Assembly (NCBI GenBank): GCA_022819905.1
Contig: JAJEGJ010000012.1
Span: 50,688 to 114,687 of the forward strand
Direction: 5' to 3'
Length of the DNA stretch: 64,000 nt
Source: Alphaproteobacteria bacterium
GTDB lineage: Bacteria > Pseudomonadota > Alphaproteobacteria > TMED109
Positions 27,491 through 36,559 of this stretch are shown here, piece after piece; the stretch's first letter is position 1, and each line of letters begins with the position of its first letter. The notes beneath the pieces are model-generated. The model saw nothing but the letters and a program-made list of their open reading frames with translations. It made no database searches and was not told the origin of the DNA. The position numbers were made by a program, and so were the translations under genes.

Positions 27491-27861
27491 GGGGAGTCGC
27501 CGACCCGTTCGACAAGTACCTTGATCCGGCCGCCGCACGCGAGTCCGACTTCCCAGGCGCGTTCGTTCGTCACGCCGAACTCGAGGAGGCGGGCCTTGCC
27601 GTCGGCCATGGCCGCCTGGGCTTCACCGATCACGGCCCCTTCGATGCATCCGCCCGACACCGAGCCGACGATTTCGAGATCGGCATTGACGGCGAGCTGA
27701 CTTCCCGGCTGACGGGGACTGGACCCCCACGTGGCGACGACGGTGGCCAGCGCGACAGGGTGCCCCGCCTCCCGCCAACGCTGCGCTTGGGCGAGTACTT
27801 CGTCCGTCGGGGCTGCCCGGGTGGCGGTATCTTCCCGTGGCGGCGGTGCGGATTCCGTCAT
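27487..27861 (-). CDS. XdhC/CoxI N-terminal domain protein
   Basis: 124 aa matching only the N-terminal XdhC_CoxI module: ALATVVATWGSSPRQPGSQL, IVGSVSGGCIEGAVIGEA and GVTNERAWEVGLACGGRI. The GGC(I/V)E and CGG motifs bind Mo cofactor in XdhC relatives. Split XdhC pairs are common in alphaproteobacterial cox loci. ATG start, 17 nt after the VWA gene. Confidence 0.9.
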   Translation of the reverse strand: MTESAPPPREDTATRAAPTDEVLAQAQRWREAGHPVALATVVATWGSSPRQPGSQLAVNADLEIVGSVSGGCIEGAVIGEAQAAMADGKARLLEFGVTNERAWEVGLACGGRIKVLVERVGDSP

Positions 27862-27878
27862 GATGGTTCCCGTAAAGA

Positions 27879-29057
27879 TCAGGCGTGGCGGACAGGCGTG
27901 GCGGCCAGAGAATCCGCCAGGGCACGCAGGCTGTCGAGAGTATGGACTGTCCGGGACTCGTCAACGTGAGCTGCGATCGCGGCCATTCCGCCGGCGCGCG
28001 GTTCGAAGGCAGCGTAGCGCATGAGCGGATTGAGCCACACGAGGCGACGGCACGAGCGCCGCAGAAGCGCGGCCTCGGCCCCGACATCCACGCCCGGGTC
28101 GCGCTCGAGGCCGTCGGTCACCAGCAAGACCACCCCGCCATCGGTGAGAACCCGGCGGGACCAATGCCGATTGAATGACCGCAACGCCGCTCCGATACGG
28201 GTACCGCCGGACCAGTCATGCACCTGACTCACGGCGCGCCGCACTGCGCGGTCAGGGTCACCCTGGCGGAGTGCCCGGGTAACGTCGGTCAGGCGTGTAC
28301 CGAAGACGAAACTGAACACTCGACGACGGGTCTGGCCCAACGCGTGCATGAAGTGCAGGAGCATGCGGGTATAGGCGGACATGGAGCCGGAGATGTCGCA
28401 CAGCACGACCACGGTGACCGGGCGGGTGCGACGCTGGCGAAGCTGCAGGCGCAGCGGAATGCCGCCGGTTCGCGACGCCAGCCGAAGGGTGCCGCGAAAG
28501 TCGATGCCGTCCCGTCCTGCCCGCGTGGTCCGGAAGCGTCGCGTCGGCAGGTCACCCAGCGGCCGGACCAGCTTCTGGACCGCGTCCTGAGCCGCCTGCA
28601 TCTCTTCCACACTCATGTCGGCGACGTCGATGGAACCCAGCCGTTCCAGTCGGGACGCACTGAGGGCAGTCGTCGTCGGAGATGATTCCCGACCATCGCT
28701 TGACGGGGGCAGCGCGCCAAGAGCCTCGGCGACCCGCCGCCGGGCCGGAGCAGGGCGACGACGCTTCCCGAAGACGTTCGACTGGCCGACCGGTTCAAGG
28801 GCGATCCCCTGCCACAGGGCTCGAAATGCGTCATCAAACACGTCGACGTCGGCGGCGCGCCGCACCAGGGTGGCACGAAGGCCCCAGTAGACGTCGTCAC
28901 GCTGGCGGAGGCCAACCGTTTGGAGCGCGGTCGCCGCCGCGATGCCGTCGGCGGGTCCCAGTGTCATGCCGGCACGACGGAGCAGTCGAATGAACGTGAG
29001 CAGATTGGCCGCAATGTGTCCGCCTCGACGCCCGTTTGCGGGGTCGGGGGTTACCAT
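27879..29057 (-). CDS. coxE: CoxE-like von Willebrand factor A domain protein
   Basis: 392 aa. CoxE acts with the AAA+ ATPase CoxD in making the Mo-Cu/Mo-S active site of CO dehydrogenase-type enzymes. The C-terminal VWA domain carries the MIDAS DxSxS in VVVLCDISGSMSAYTRM and the family motif GGTRIGAALRSFNRHW. The N-terminal ~180 residues are a helical Arg-rich region. Two nt separate it from coxD. Confidence 0.92.
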   Translation of the reverse strand: MVTPDPANGRRGGHIAANLLTFIRLLRRAGMTLGPADGIAAATALQTVGLRQRDDVYWGLRATLVRRAADVDVFDDAFRALWQGIALEPVGQSNVFGKRRRPAPARRRVAEALGALPPSSDGRESSPTTTALSASRLERLGSIDVADMSVEEMQAAQDAVQKLVRPLGDLPTRRFRTTRAGRDGIDFRGTLRLASRTGGIPLRLQLRQRRTRPVTVVVLCDISGSMSAYTRMLLHFMHALGQTRRRVFSFVFGTRLTDVTRALRQGDPDRAVRRAVSQVHDWSGGTRIGAALRSFNRHWSRRVLTDGGVVLLVTDGLERDPGVDVGAEAALLRRSCRRLVWLNPLMRYAAFEPRAGGMAAIAAHVDESRTVHTLDSLRALADSLAATPVRHA

Positions 29058-29059
29058 GA

Positions 29060-29950
29060 TCAGGCTGCTTTCCGGTGTGCCTCGGCCAGGAGGCGCGCGG
29101 CCTCCGGCCCCCGGACCTGGTCGATGTCGTCCTGGTACTTCAGGAGCACGCCGAGAGTCTGATCGACGGAGTCGTCCTCGAGTCGCGTGCAGTCCAGCGC
29201 GATCAATGCATGCGCCCAGTCCAGCGTTTCGGCGGTACCCGGAGGTTTGAACAGATCGGTCGAGCGCAACTCTCGGACGAAGGCGACAACTTCGCGGGCC
29301 AGCGCGGGCGATGCCTCGGGCTGACGAACTCGGAGAATCTCGAACTCGCGGGCGGCGTCCGGGTATCCCACCCAGTGGTAAAGGCAGCGCCGTTTGAGGG
29401 CGTCGTGGACCTCGCGAGTCCGATTGGACGTCAGAACAACCGGCGGCGGAGTGGCTGCAACGACGGTGCCGAACTCCGGAATGGTGACTCGAAAATCGGA
29501 GAGCAATTCAAGCAAGAGCGCTTCGAACGGGGCGTCGGCGCGATCGACCTCATCGATCAGCAGTACCGGCGGGCCGCCCTCGTGCGATTCCATGGCCTCC
29601 AGCAGGGGGCGGCGCACCAGGAATTGGTCGGTATACAAATCGGGTGGATCGTCGTCGTTCTTCACCGACTGGAGGGCCAGCATCTGCGCCGGGTAGTTCC
29701 ACTCGTAGACGGCGCTCGCGAGATCAAGACCGTCGTGACAGGAGAGCCGCACCAGCTTGCGTCCGAGTCCGGTCGCAAGCACGTTGGCGATTTCCGTCTT
29801 GCCCACGCCGGTTTCCCCCTCGAGAAGCAGGGGGCGTTCCATGCGCAAGGCCAAATAGACGACCGTGGCCAAAGCCCGGTCGGCGACGTAGTGCCCCGCC
29901 TGCAGCAGTTCCAGCGTGGCGTCGACCGAAGCCAGCACGGGGTGTGGCAT
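29060..29950 (-). CDS. coxD: CoxD-like MoxR-type AAA+ ATPase
   Basis: 296-aa MoxR-family chaperone ATPase. Walker A LLLEGETGVGKTEIANVL near residue 38, Walker B PVLLIDEVDRADAPFEALLL, sensor region VVLTSNRTREVHDAL and the arginine-rich lid after it. Pairs with CoxE (MoxR-VWA module) for cofactor assembly. ATG start 17 nt after coxM. Confidence 0.93.
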   Translation of the reverse strand: MPHPVLASVDATLELLQAGHYVADRALATVVYLALRMERPLLLEGETGVGKTEIANVLATGLGRKLVRLSCHDGLDLASAVYEWNYPAQMLALQSVKNDDDPPDLYTDQFLVRRPLLEAMESHEGGPPVLLIDEVDRADAPFEALLLELLSDFRVTIPEFGTVVAATPPPVVLTSNRTREVHDALKRRCLYHWVGYPDAAREFEILRVRQPEASPALAREVVAFVRELRSTDLFKPPGTAETLDWAHALIALDCTRLEDDSVDQTLGVLLKYQDDIDQVRGPEAARLLAEAHRKAA

Positions 29951-29967
29951 TGTCAGGGCGTCCCGCG

Positions 29968-30759
29968 CTAGCAGGCTGCGACGGCCCGCTTCGCCATGAT
30001 GCCGATGAGGTGTGCGCGGTAGGCGGCGCTTGCGTGCAGGTCGCTGGTGAGACCGGCGTCGTCCACCGGTACGCTGGCCGCCGCTTCGGGGGTGAACGAT
30101 GCGTCGAGGGCGGCCTCGAACGCCGGGTAACGGGTGGCATACGGCCCGGCGCCGGTCACCGCCACGCGCACCCCGTCTGCGTGTCGGGCGACGAACACGC
30201 CGACCAGCGCAAATCGTGAAGCCGGATTGGGAGCCTTTTGGTAGGCCGCCTGGGCTGGCGTGGCGAAGCGGACGGCAGTGACGAGCTCGCCGGGCGCCAG
30301 CGCGGTCGAGAAAAAGCCCGTGAAGAAATCCGCTGCGGCGATGGTGCGTTGGTTGGTGATCACTTCGGCGTCAAGCGCCAACAATGCCGCCGGATAGTCG
30401 GCCGCAGGGTCTGCATTCGCGATGGATCCGCCGATGGTTCCCCGGTTCCGGACGGCCGGGTCACCGATGCGGCTGGCGAGCTCCGCCAGCGCCGGCATGC
30501 GGTCCGCAACCAGCGCGGAGGCGGCAACTTCGGCGTGGGTAGAGGACGCTCCGATTCGGAGGCGTCCATCCCCCTCGGAGATGCCGCGCAATTCCTCGAC
30601 GCCGCCGAGGTCGATCAGGTCGCTGGGGTTGGCGAGGCGAAATTTCATCGTAGGCAGCAGCGTCATGCCGCCGGCGAGATAGCTGCCGTCTTCCGTGGAG
30701 GAGGCGAGCTGAACCGCAGCGTCCAGCGTGACCGGCTGATGGTAGGTGAAGCGATACAC
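29968..30759 (-). CDS. coxM: Mo-hydroxylase FAD-binding medium subunit (CoxM-like)
   Basis: 263-aa flavoprotein subunit of a xanthine-oxidase-family enzyme, carrying electrons from the 2Fe-2S subunit to the acceptor. FAD motifs AGGMTLLPTMKFRLANP (residues ~35-50) and RGTIGGSIANADPAADYP (~108) are intact, and the C-terminal CO_deh_flav_C domain follows. The GTG start is chosen because AGAGGG precedes it by 7 nt and it yields the standard MYRFTYHQP-type N-terminus. It directly follows coxS. Confidence 0.93.
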   Translation of the reverse strand: MYRFTYHQPVTLDAAVQLASSTEDGSYLAGGMTLLPTMKFRLANPSDLIDLGGVEELRGISEGDGRLRIGASSTHAEVAASALVADRMPALAELASRIGDPAVRNRGTIGGSIANADPAADYPAALLALDAEVITNQRTIAAADFFTGFFSTALAPGELVTAVRFATPAQAAYQKAPNPASRFALVGVFVARHADGVRVAVTGAGPYATRYPAFEAALDASFTPEAAASVPVDDAGLTSDLHASAAYRAHLIGIMAKRAVAAC

Positions 30760-30770
30760 GGGGCGGCCCT

Positions 30771-31256
30771 CTACTGACGCATGGCGGCGGCACCGGCCAG
30801 CACCGCCTGCACGATGTTGTGGTAGCCGGTACACCGGCAAATGTTGCCTTCAAGGCCCTCGCGCACCCGCTCCGGAGTCAACGGTTCGGCCAACTGCGCG
30901 AGTTCGATTGCCGTCATCACCATGCCGGGGGTGCAGAAGCCGCACTGCAGGCCATGATGTTGGCGGAACGCCTCCTGCATGGGGTGGAGCGGCCCGTCGG
31001 CGTCGGCCAGCCCCTCGATGGTGCGGACCTCTCGGCCGGCTGCCTGCACCGCCAGCACGCTGCAGGACTTTACGGCGATGCCGTCGAGGTGCACCACGCA
31101 CGCCCCGCACTGGCTCGTGTCGCAGCCGATATGCGTGCCGGTAAGCCGGAGGGTGTCACGCAGAAAGTCCACGAGCAGCGTGCGCGGTTCCACATGGCCT
31201 TCAACGTCCTTGCCGTTCACACGGAAGGTAATGGGAGCGGACTGGTCGGTTGCCAC
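30771..31256 (-). CDS. coxS: Mo-hydroxylase 2Fe-2S small subunit (CoxS-like)
   Basis: 161 aa with two [2Fe-2S] clusters. C45, C50, C53 and C65 form the plant-ferredoxin cluster ([16 protein letters not shown]); C105, C108, C140 and C142 form the second ([16 protein letters not shown]). Gln104, which contacts the Mo cofactor in the large subunit, is kept. The GTG start has GGAGG 6 nt upstream. First gene of the operon, but the large Mo subunit that should lie between it and coxM, or next to them, is absent. Confidence 0.94.
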   Translation of the reverse strand: MATDQSAPITFRVNGKDVEGHVEPRTLLVDFLRDTLRLTGTHIGCDTSQCGACVVHLDGIAVKSCSVLAVQAAGREVRTIEGLADADGPLHPMQEAFRQHHGLQCGFCTPGMVMTAIELAQLAEPLTPERVREGLEGNICRCTGYHNIVQAVLAGAAAMRQ

Positions 31257-31554
31257 GGGTTTCCTCCGGACCGGGCTGGGCGGGCGCCGGCCATGCCGGC
31301 ACCGAACCGTGAAGATGAAGTGAAAAGGCCGATGGGTCAATTCGCGGGAACCGGGAGCGGGACCGCTGTCCCGCACTGTGTGACCCCCGCTGGCCGGGAC
31401 GCAGCCCCCCGAAGCCGGCGCTTCACGGCGTCGTCCATTCCCGCATGCCCCTACGTACCTGGTCCCGGCCGTGGCAGGATCACCGCGTGACCCGGACGGA
31501 GGCAGGGGAACGGCGTCCCGCCGCCGTTCGGGAGTACGGCAAGGAGACCTGATC
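31257..31554. promoter_or_regulatory. divergent promoter region between coxS and the decarboxylase
   Basis: 298 nt with no gene and no remnant of a large Mo subunit. A perfect inverted repeat, GCGGGAC-CGCT-GTCCCGC at 31357-31374, sits mid-way and could be an operator or an RNA hairpin. AAGGAGA at 31541-31547 is the decarboxylase ribosome site. Confidence 0.4.
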
Positions 31555-33006
31555 GTGGATTCGGACACCTTCCGCGCCCATGCGCACGCATTTGTCGATT
31601 GGATGGCGGATTACCTGGCTGGTATCGAGCAGCGGCCGGTTCGCGCGCAAGTTCAGCCAGGTGACGTCCTGCGCTTGCTGCCTGCGGAGCCTCCCGCGAA
31701 GGGCGAACCCATGGAGGAGATCTTTGCCGCCTTCGAAAGGGACATTCTGCCGGGCGTGACCCACTGGCAGCATCCTCGGTTCTTCGCCTATTTCCCGGCG
31801 AATGCCAGCCCGCCGTCCGTGCTGGCGGAAATGCTGACCGCGGTTCTCGGGGTCAACTGCATGGCTTGGGAGACGTCGCCCGCGGGGACCGAACTCGAAA
31901 TGCGGGTACTCGAATGGCTCCGGCAGATGCTGGATCTGCCGGAGAGCTTCGAAGGCGTGATTCAGGACTCCGCTTCAAGCGCAACGCTGGTGGCTCTCCT
32001 TGCCGCGTGCGAGCGGGCGACAGACGGCGCGGCCGCGGTTCACGGTCTTGCGGGGCAACGCGCCCATACCGTCTACGCCTCCGCCGAGACGCACTCCTCC
32101 ATCGACAAGGGAATGATGATCGCGGGGCTGGGCCGGGAGAATCTGCGGAAAATCCCGACGGATTCGTCGTTCGCGCTGCGACCCGAGGCACTCGCCAACA
32201 TGATCCGGCAGGACCGGGAAGCCGGACTTATCCCCACGTGCGTGGTGGCCACCCTGGGTACGACGGCCGTCGGCGGAATCGATCCGCTCGCGGCCATCGC
32301 CGCGATCACGCGCCGGGAAGGCCTGTATCTCCACGTGGATGCCGCATGGGCCGGCAGCGCCCTTGTGTGCGAGGAGTTCCGGCACCTGCTCGCCGGGATC
32401 GACGACGTGGACAGCTTCGTGTTCAACCCGCACAAATGGCTGCTCACAAACTTCGACTGTTCTGCCCAGTTTTTCCGCGACATGGGCGAAGTCGAAAGAG
32501 CTCTCACGGTATCGCCGGCGTACCTCCGAACCGCGGCAGGTGACCAGATCATCGACTATCGCAACCGGAGCGTTCCGCTGGGCAGGCGGTTCCGGGCGCT
32601 GAAGCTCTGGTTCGTGATCCGGCACTACGGCATCGCGGGGCTGCAGGCGCATGTGCGTCGCCACATCGAACTGGCCCGGGAGCTCGAGGCGCGGATCCGA
32701 CACGCGCCTGGTTTCACCTTGGCTGCACCGCGGTCGCTGTCCCTCGTCACCTTCCGGTATTGCCCGGAGGGCCTGGCAGACGAAGCGGCGGTGGACCGGG
32801 TCAATCGGGACCTGCTGGCCCGGGTGAACGAAGGCGGACTGGCGTATCTCAGCCCGTGCGAGGTCCGAGGCCGGGTTGCCTTGCGACTCGCGATTGGGGC
32901 ACCGGCAACGGAATCCCGACACGTCGCCGAGGCTTGGGATTACATCGCGCGCATGGCCGGCCGTTGCGTCCCGCCAGCGGCGGCGCGCGATCCCGGCGCG
33001 CCTTGA
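31555..33006 (+). CDS. PLP-dependent group II (aromatic-L-amino-acid-type) decarboxylase
   Basis: 483 aa. Removes the carboxylate from an aromatic or related amino acid to give an amine and CO2. The PLP Lys is K294 in [34 protein letters not shown] and [19 protein letters not shown] hold cofactor-binding residues, and [20 protein letters not shown] is the substrate-side signature of aromatic decarboxylases. GTG start with AAGGAGA 7 nt upstream. Substrate (Trp, Tyr, DOPA, Phe) not assignable by eye. The opposite-strand gene downstream encodes a polyamine-type binding protein. Confidence 0.9.
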   Translation: MDSDTFRAHAHAFVDWMADYLAGIEQRPVRAQVQPGDVLRLLPAEPPAKGEPMEEIFAAFERDILPGVTHWQHPRFFAYFPANASPPSVLAEMLTAVLGVNCMAWETSPAGTELEMRVLEWLRQMLDLPESFEGVIQDSASSATLVALLAACERATDGAAAVHGLAGQRAHTVYASAETHSSIDKGMMIAGLGRENLRKIPTDSSFALRPEALANMIRQDREAGLIPTCVVATLGTTAVGGIDPLAAIAAITRREGLYLHVDAAWAGSALVCEEFRHLLAGIDDVDSFVFNPHKWLLTNFDCSAQFFRDMGEVERALTVSPAYLRTAAGDQIIDYRNRSVPLGRRFRALKLWFVIRHYGIAGLQAHVRRHIELARELEARIRHAPGFTLAAPRSLSLVTFRYCPEGLADEAAVDRVNRDLLARVNEGGLAYLSPCEVRGRVALRLAIGAPATESRHVAEAWDYIARMAGRCVPPAAARDPGAP

Positions 33007-33116
33007 CGGCGGCCGTGGAGAGCGGCGGCGCGAGACCGTGGGTTTCCGGCTCGACGGGTGTTCCCGGATCGGCACTGGCAGCGCCGACGCCCCGGTGCGC
33101 GGGGCCGTGGAAACCG

Positions 33117-33158
33117 GTGTCCGCGGGGGTCGGCTCGTTCAGCGGGCACCGCGGACAC
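33117..33158. terminator. perfect 10-bp inverted repeat between convergent genes
   Basis: GTGTCCGCGG (33117-33126) pairs with CCGCGGACAC (33149-33158), loop 22 nt. The right arm lies inside the last codons of the binding-protein gene. It could end transcription from both sides, but there is no T-run. Confidence 0.35.
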
Positions 33159-34302
33159 GAGCCCACAAACGGCTGACGAACTCCTGCACCTCCGGAGGGT
33201 ACGGGCTTGCGACGTAGAGGCTTGCCCGTACCTCGTCGGACGGATGAACACCCGGTTCCGCGATCAGCTCGGCGTCGAGGTACGGCCATGCCGCGGCATT
33301 GGCGTTGGCGTAGAACACGTGATTGGAGAGCTCTGCGATCACATCCGGCCGCATGACGTAGTTGATGAAACGGTGCGCGTGTTCCGGGTTAGGGGAGTCT
33401 GCCGGGATCGCCATCATGTCGATCCACATGAGGGCTCCTTCTTCCGGGATCACGTAGCGGATCTCGGCATCGTTGCCGGCTTCCAGGCTGCGCGCGCGCG
33501 CCTGCAGCATGTCGCCTGACCACCCCATGGCCAGGCAGATGTCGCCGTTCGCCAGCGCCTGGATTTGCTCGGAGTTGTGAAAGCCGCGGATATGGGGCCG
33601 AACGGCCATCAGGACGGGTTCCGCCCTTGCGATCACGTCGGGATCCTGGCTGTCCGGGTTCTCGCCGATAAAGCTGAGAACGGCCGGAATGACTTCATCC
33701 GGCTCATCCAGCACATACACCCCGCAGTCGGCGAACCTGGAGACGACCGCCGGGTCGAACAGCATCTGCCATGAATTGGTGGGAGCGGCCGCATCGCGCT
33801 CGGCGATCTGTCGAACGTCGTAGCCAAGCCCGGTCGTTCCCCACAGGTAGGGCACCCCGTGGCGGTTGCCGGGATCCCACCGACGGATTTGCGTCATGAA
33901 TTCGGCGCTCATGTGCCGGAGGTTCGGCAGCAGGCGCTTATCCAGCGCCCGAAACACGCCGGCCAGGCGCTGCCGGGCGAGGAACGAGCCGCTCGGCACC
34001 ACGACGTCATGTCCACTATTCCCCGCGAGCAATTCAGCTTCGAGGGTGTGGTTGGAATCGAAGACGTCGTAGATGACCCGGATGCCGGTTTCGGCCTCGA
34101 AGCCCGACACGATGTCCGGATCAATGTAGTCGGACCAGTTGTACACCTTGACGACGGCGGTCTCGGCGGCGGGTGCCGAGACCGTGAGAAGCGCCACTGC
34201 ACAGGTCAGCAAGAGGGTCCGTCTGATGACTGCCTCGCGGGATGGGACTGCGCGCCAGCGCGTGGACCAGGTGACCAGACGGACACCCGCTGCCGCGACC
34301 AT
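33139..34302 (-). CDS. polyamine-type ABC transporter substrate-binding protein (PotF/PotD-like)
   Basis: Periplasmic binding protein of the spermidine/putrescine class: VVKVYNWSDYIDPDIVSGFE, YDVFDSNHTLEAELLAGNSG, VVPSGSFLARQRLAGVFRALD, and C-terminal ALMWIDMMAIPADSPNPEHA. The signal peptide is RRTLLLTCAVALLTVSAPA. Start is uncertain. ATG 34302 gives 387 aa but places 26 non-signal residues before it. ATC 34227, directly at the signal peptide with GAGG 5 nt upstream, would give 362 aa, the usual size. No permease or ATPase gene is adjacent, so it is an orphan here. Confidence 0.9.
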   Translation of the reverse strand: MVAAAGVRLVTWSTRWRAVPSREAVIRRTLLLTCAVALLTVSAPAAETAVVKVYNWSDYIDPDIVSGFEAETGIRVIYDVFDSNHTLEAELLAGNSGHDVVVPSGSFLARQRLAGVFRALDKRLLPNLRHMSAEFMTQIRRWDPGNRHGVPYLWGTTGLGYDVRQIAERDAAAPTNSWQMLFDPAVVSRFADCGVYVLDEPDEVIPAVLSFIGENPDSQDPDVIARAEPVLMAVRPHIRGFHNSEQIQALANGDICLAMGWSGDMLQARARSLEAGNDAEIRYVIPEEGALMWIDMMAIPADSPNPEHAHRFINYVMRPDVIAELSNHVFYANANAAAWPYLDAELIAEPGVHPSDEVRASLYVASPYPPEVQEFVSRLWARVRGAR

Positions 34303-34346
34303 GGTACATATCAAGGTCCGCCTTCGAGCAAGGATCCCGGCCCGCC

Positions 34347-35465
34347 ATGTACAGGTTGTCCCTCTACATCGCCCGCCAGCTTGCTGCTCCCTATGCGTTC
34401 GTCCTGCTCGCATTGATCAGCCTGATCATCGTGATTCCTTCCCTGCGCCTGATCGACGTCGTGCTGTCGAAAGGCCTCTCGCCGGAGGCCTTTGTCGGCT
34501 TGCTCATCGCCTACGCACCGCGGGATCTGGCCTTTGCGCTGCCGTTCCTGGTCTTTCTCGCGACGGCGAGCGCATATGGACGGCTCAGCCTGGACTCGGA
34601 ACTCGTGGCGCTCCAGGCGACCGGCCGGAGCAACCTGCAGCTGATGACGCCGGCGCTCGTCTTCGGCCTGCTCGCAGGGATCGCGGCCCTGGTCCTGGAG
34701 ACCTGGCTGGCGCCCGTGGGGTACCAGCGCTATCGCGACCAAATCCAGGAAATCCGCAGCAGTTACGCCAATCTGCTGCCGCAGGAGGCGACGTTCCTGT
34801 CGCCGGTCCAGGGGCTCACGGTGTTCGTACGCGAACGGGAGCCCGATGGGACGCTCAGGGGCCTGCTGATCCACGATGGCCGCGATCCCGGCCGCTCGAT
34901 CTCGATCGTGGCACGGGAAGGACGGAGTCAGTTCAGCGGCGGGTTGCCGCGGTTCGTGGTGCATGAGGGCAGCCGGCACGAGATGGGACCGAATCGCGAT
35001 CAGATCCATACGCTGAGCTTCGACCGGTACGTTTTTGAGGTTGCCGCAGGGGACCGTTCGTCCGGCAAGCGAAGAACGCGCTCCGTGGCCGAGCGTTCGC
35101 TTTGGGAGCTTCTCGATGCGCCCCCGGATACAGCGACGTCCGTCCGCCGGCAGTTCGAGGCCGAGGCTCAACGCCGGTTGCAGGCGCCGCTGTTTCTGCT
35201 GCTGATGGCGCTCGCGGGCGTGACGCCGTTTCTTCTTAAACACCGGATGCGGGAGCACCCCCTGCGCCCGCTGCTGTCGGCGAGCATCGCGGCCGTGACA
35301 CTGGAGGTCCTCTTTATCGCCGCACCTTGGGCATACGCTTCGTTTCCGGTCCTCATCCCCGTTTCCTACGGCGCCCTGCTCACGGCGATCGCGCTGACCC
35401 TTGCTTGGGCACACGTGCACGACGTACGCCGCCGCTCGCTGCGGGTCTCAAGGAGCGGCGCATGA
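34347..35465 (+). CDS. lptF: LPS export ABC transporter permease LptF
   Basis: Inner-membrane half of the LptB2FG extractor that moves lipopolysaccharide to the periplasmic bridge. 372 aa, YjgP/YjgQ family, three N-terminal and three C-terminal membrane helices around a periplasmic beta-jellyroll (~120-260). N-terminus MYRLSLYIARQLAAPYAFVL and FALPFLVFLATASAYGRLSLDSEL are typical. Overlaps lptG by 4 nt (ATGA). Confidence 0.93.
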   Translation: MYRLSLYIARQLAAPYAFVLLALISLIIVIPSLRLIDVVLSKGLSPEAFVGLLIAYAPRDLAFALPFLVFLATASAYGRLSLDSELVALQATGRSNLQLMTPALVFGLLAGIAALVLETWLAPVGYQRYRDQIQEIRSSYANLLPQEATFLSPVQGLTVFVREREPDGTLRGLLIHDGRDPGRSISIVAREGRSQFSGGLPRFVVHEGSRHEMGPNRDQIHTLSFDRYVFEVAAGDRSSGKRRTRSVAERSLWELLDAPPDTATSVRRQFEAEAQRRLQAPLFLLLMALAGVTPFLLKHRMREHPLRPLLSASIAAVTLEVLFIAAPWAYASFPVLIPVSYGALLTAIALTLAWAHVHDVRRRSLRVSRSGA

Positions 35466-36559
35466 CGACGTCGATCCGAATCTGGGCCTATCTGGCCCGA
35501 CGCCATGTCGCGGGCATCGCAATCGGTCTGGCAGTGATTTCCGCGCTGGTTCTGGCCGGAAACTTCGTTGAGTTCTGGCGCCGGGCGGTGGCGCGGGACA
35601 TCGGTGACCTCGGCCTCGTCGGCGGGATGTCGCTGCTGCACTTTCCCTTCCTGATCGAGCACTTCCTGCCCGCGGTCGTGTTGATCGGCGCGATGCTGTC
35701 CTACCGCCACCTGGGCCGTCATGGCGAGTTGGTGGCTGTGCGCGCCACGGGAATTTCGTGGACGCATCTCGTCATGCCGGGCATCGCGATTGCCGCCGTT
35801 ATCGGGGCTGGCTGGCTGGTCGTGGGAAATCCCGTCAGCGCGGCTACGCAAACGCGCCTGGACAGCCTGGAGGCCAGTCACTTCGGTCGTGACACGGGCC
35901 GGCTGACGTTGCTGGGTTCCGGCTTTTGGATCCGCGAGACCGGTCCCGCGGGGGAGACGATCGTCCACGCGCGGACGATCGATCCGGCCACCCTGCGGCT
36001 GGCCGACGTCGTGGTCTTTCGGTTCGGGCAGGGCGATCACCTGGACGAATGGATCAATGCCGACACGGCGCTGCTGGACGGCCGGGGAAACTGGCACCTG
36101 CGGGACGGCGTGGTCGTCGACCGCGACCGCGAAGTCAAGCGCGTGACCACCTATTCGATTGCCAGCACGCTGGATCGCCACGCGATCAACGAGGGTTTCA
36201 CGCCGGCGGGGATGATCCCGTTGTGGAAACTGCCGCAGTATGTCGCAACGCTGGAACAGTTCGGTTTTTCGGCCCGCGTGCACGCGATGCAGTTCCATAC
36301 GCTGCTGTCCCTGCCGGCCACGCTCATCAGCATGATGCTGCTGGGAGCTGCGTTCATGGTTCCGAGCCTGGGCCGTTCGGCTCCGTGGCTCCGGTATTCG
36401 GGAACACTGCTCGGCGGCGTGTTGTTCTACGCAGTACGCGATTTCTGCCGCAGCTATGGGGAAACCACGGATATTCCGGTGGCGCTCGCCGCTTGGCTGC
36501 CGGCGCTGCTGCCGGCGGTGTTCGGTGTGGCGGCCATCCTGCACCACGAGGATGGATGA
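35462..36559 (+). CDS. lptG: LPS export ABC transporter permease LptG
   Basis: Partner of LptF, 365 aa with the same helix-jellyroll-helix layout: RIWAYLARRHVAGIAIGLAV, MLSYRHLGRHGELVAVRATG and MLLGAAFMVPSLGRSA. The ATG lies on the lptF stop (ATGA overlap) and its stop overlaps lptD the same way, so lptF-lptG-lptD are translationally coupled. Confidence 0.93.
   Translation: MTTSIRIWAYLARRHVAGIAIGLAVISALVLAGNFVEFWRRAVARDIGDLGLVGGMSLLHFPFLIEHFLPAVVLIGAMLSYRHLGRHGELVAVRATGISWTHLVMPGIAIAAVIGAGWLVVGNPVSAATQTRLDSLEASHFGRDTGRLTLLGSGFWIRETGPAGETIVHARTIDPATLRLADVVVFRFGQGDHLDEWINADTALLDGRGNWHLRDGVVVDRDREVKRVTTYSIASTLDRHAINEGFTPAGMIPLWKLPQYVATLEQFGFSARVHAMQFHTLLSLPATLISMMLLGAAFMVPSLGRSAPWLRYSGTLLGGVLFYAVRDFCRSYGETTDIPVALAAWLPALLPAVFGVAAILHHEDG

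Noticed and set aside
31975..33075. 366-aa minus-strand frame opposite the decarboxylase
   Set aside because: The decarboxylase carries all PLP motifs on the plus strand; no recognisable domain in the antisense frame.
35366..36547. 393-aa minus-strand frame opposite lptG
   Set aside because: LptG and its coupled overlaps with lptF and lptD are clear; the antisense frame is Arg/Gln/His-rich noise.
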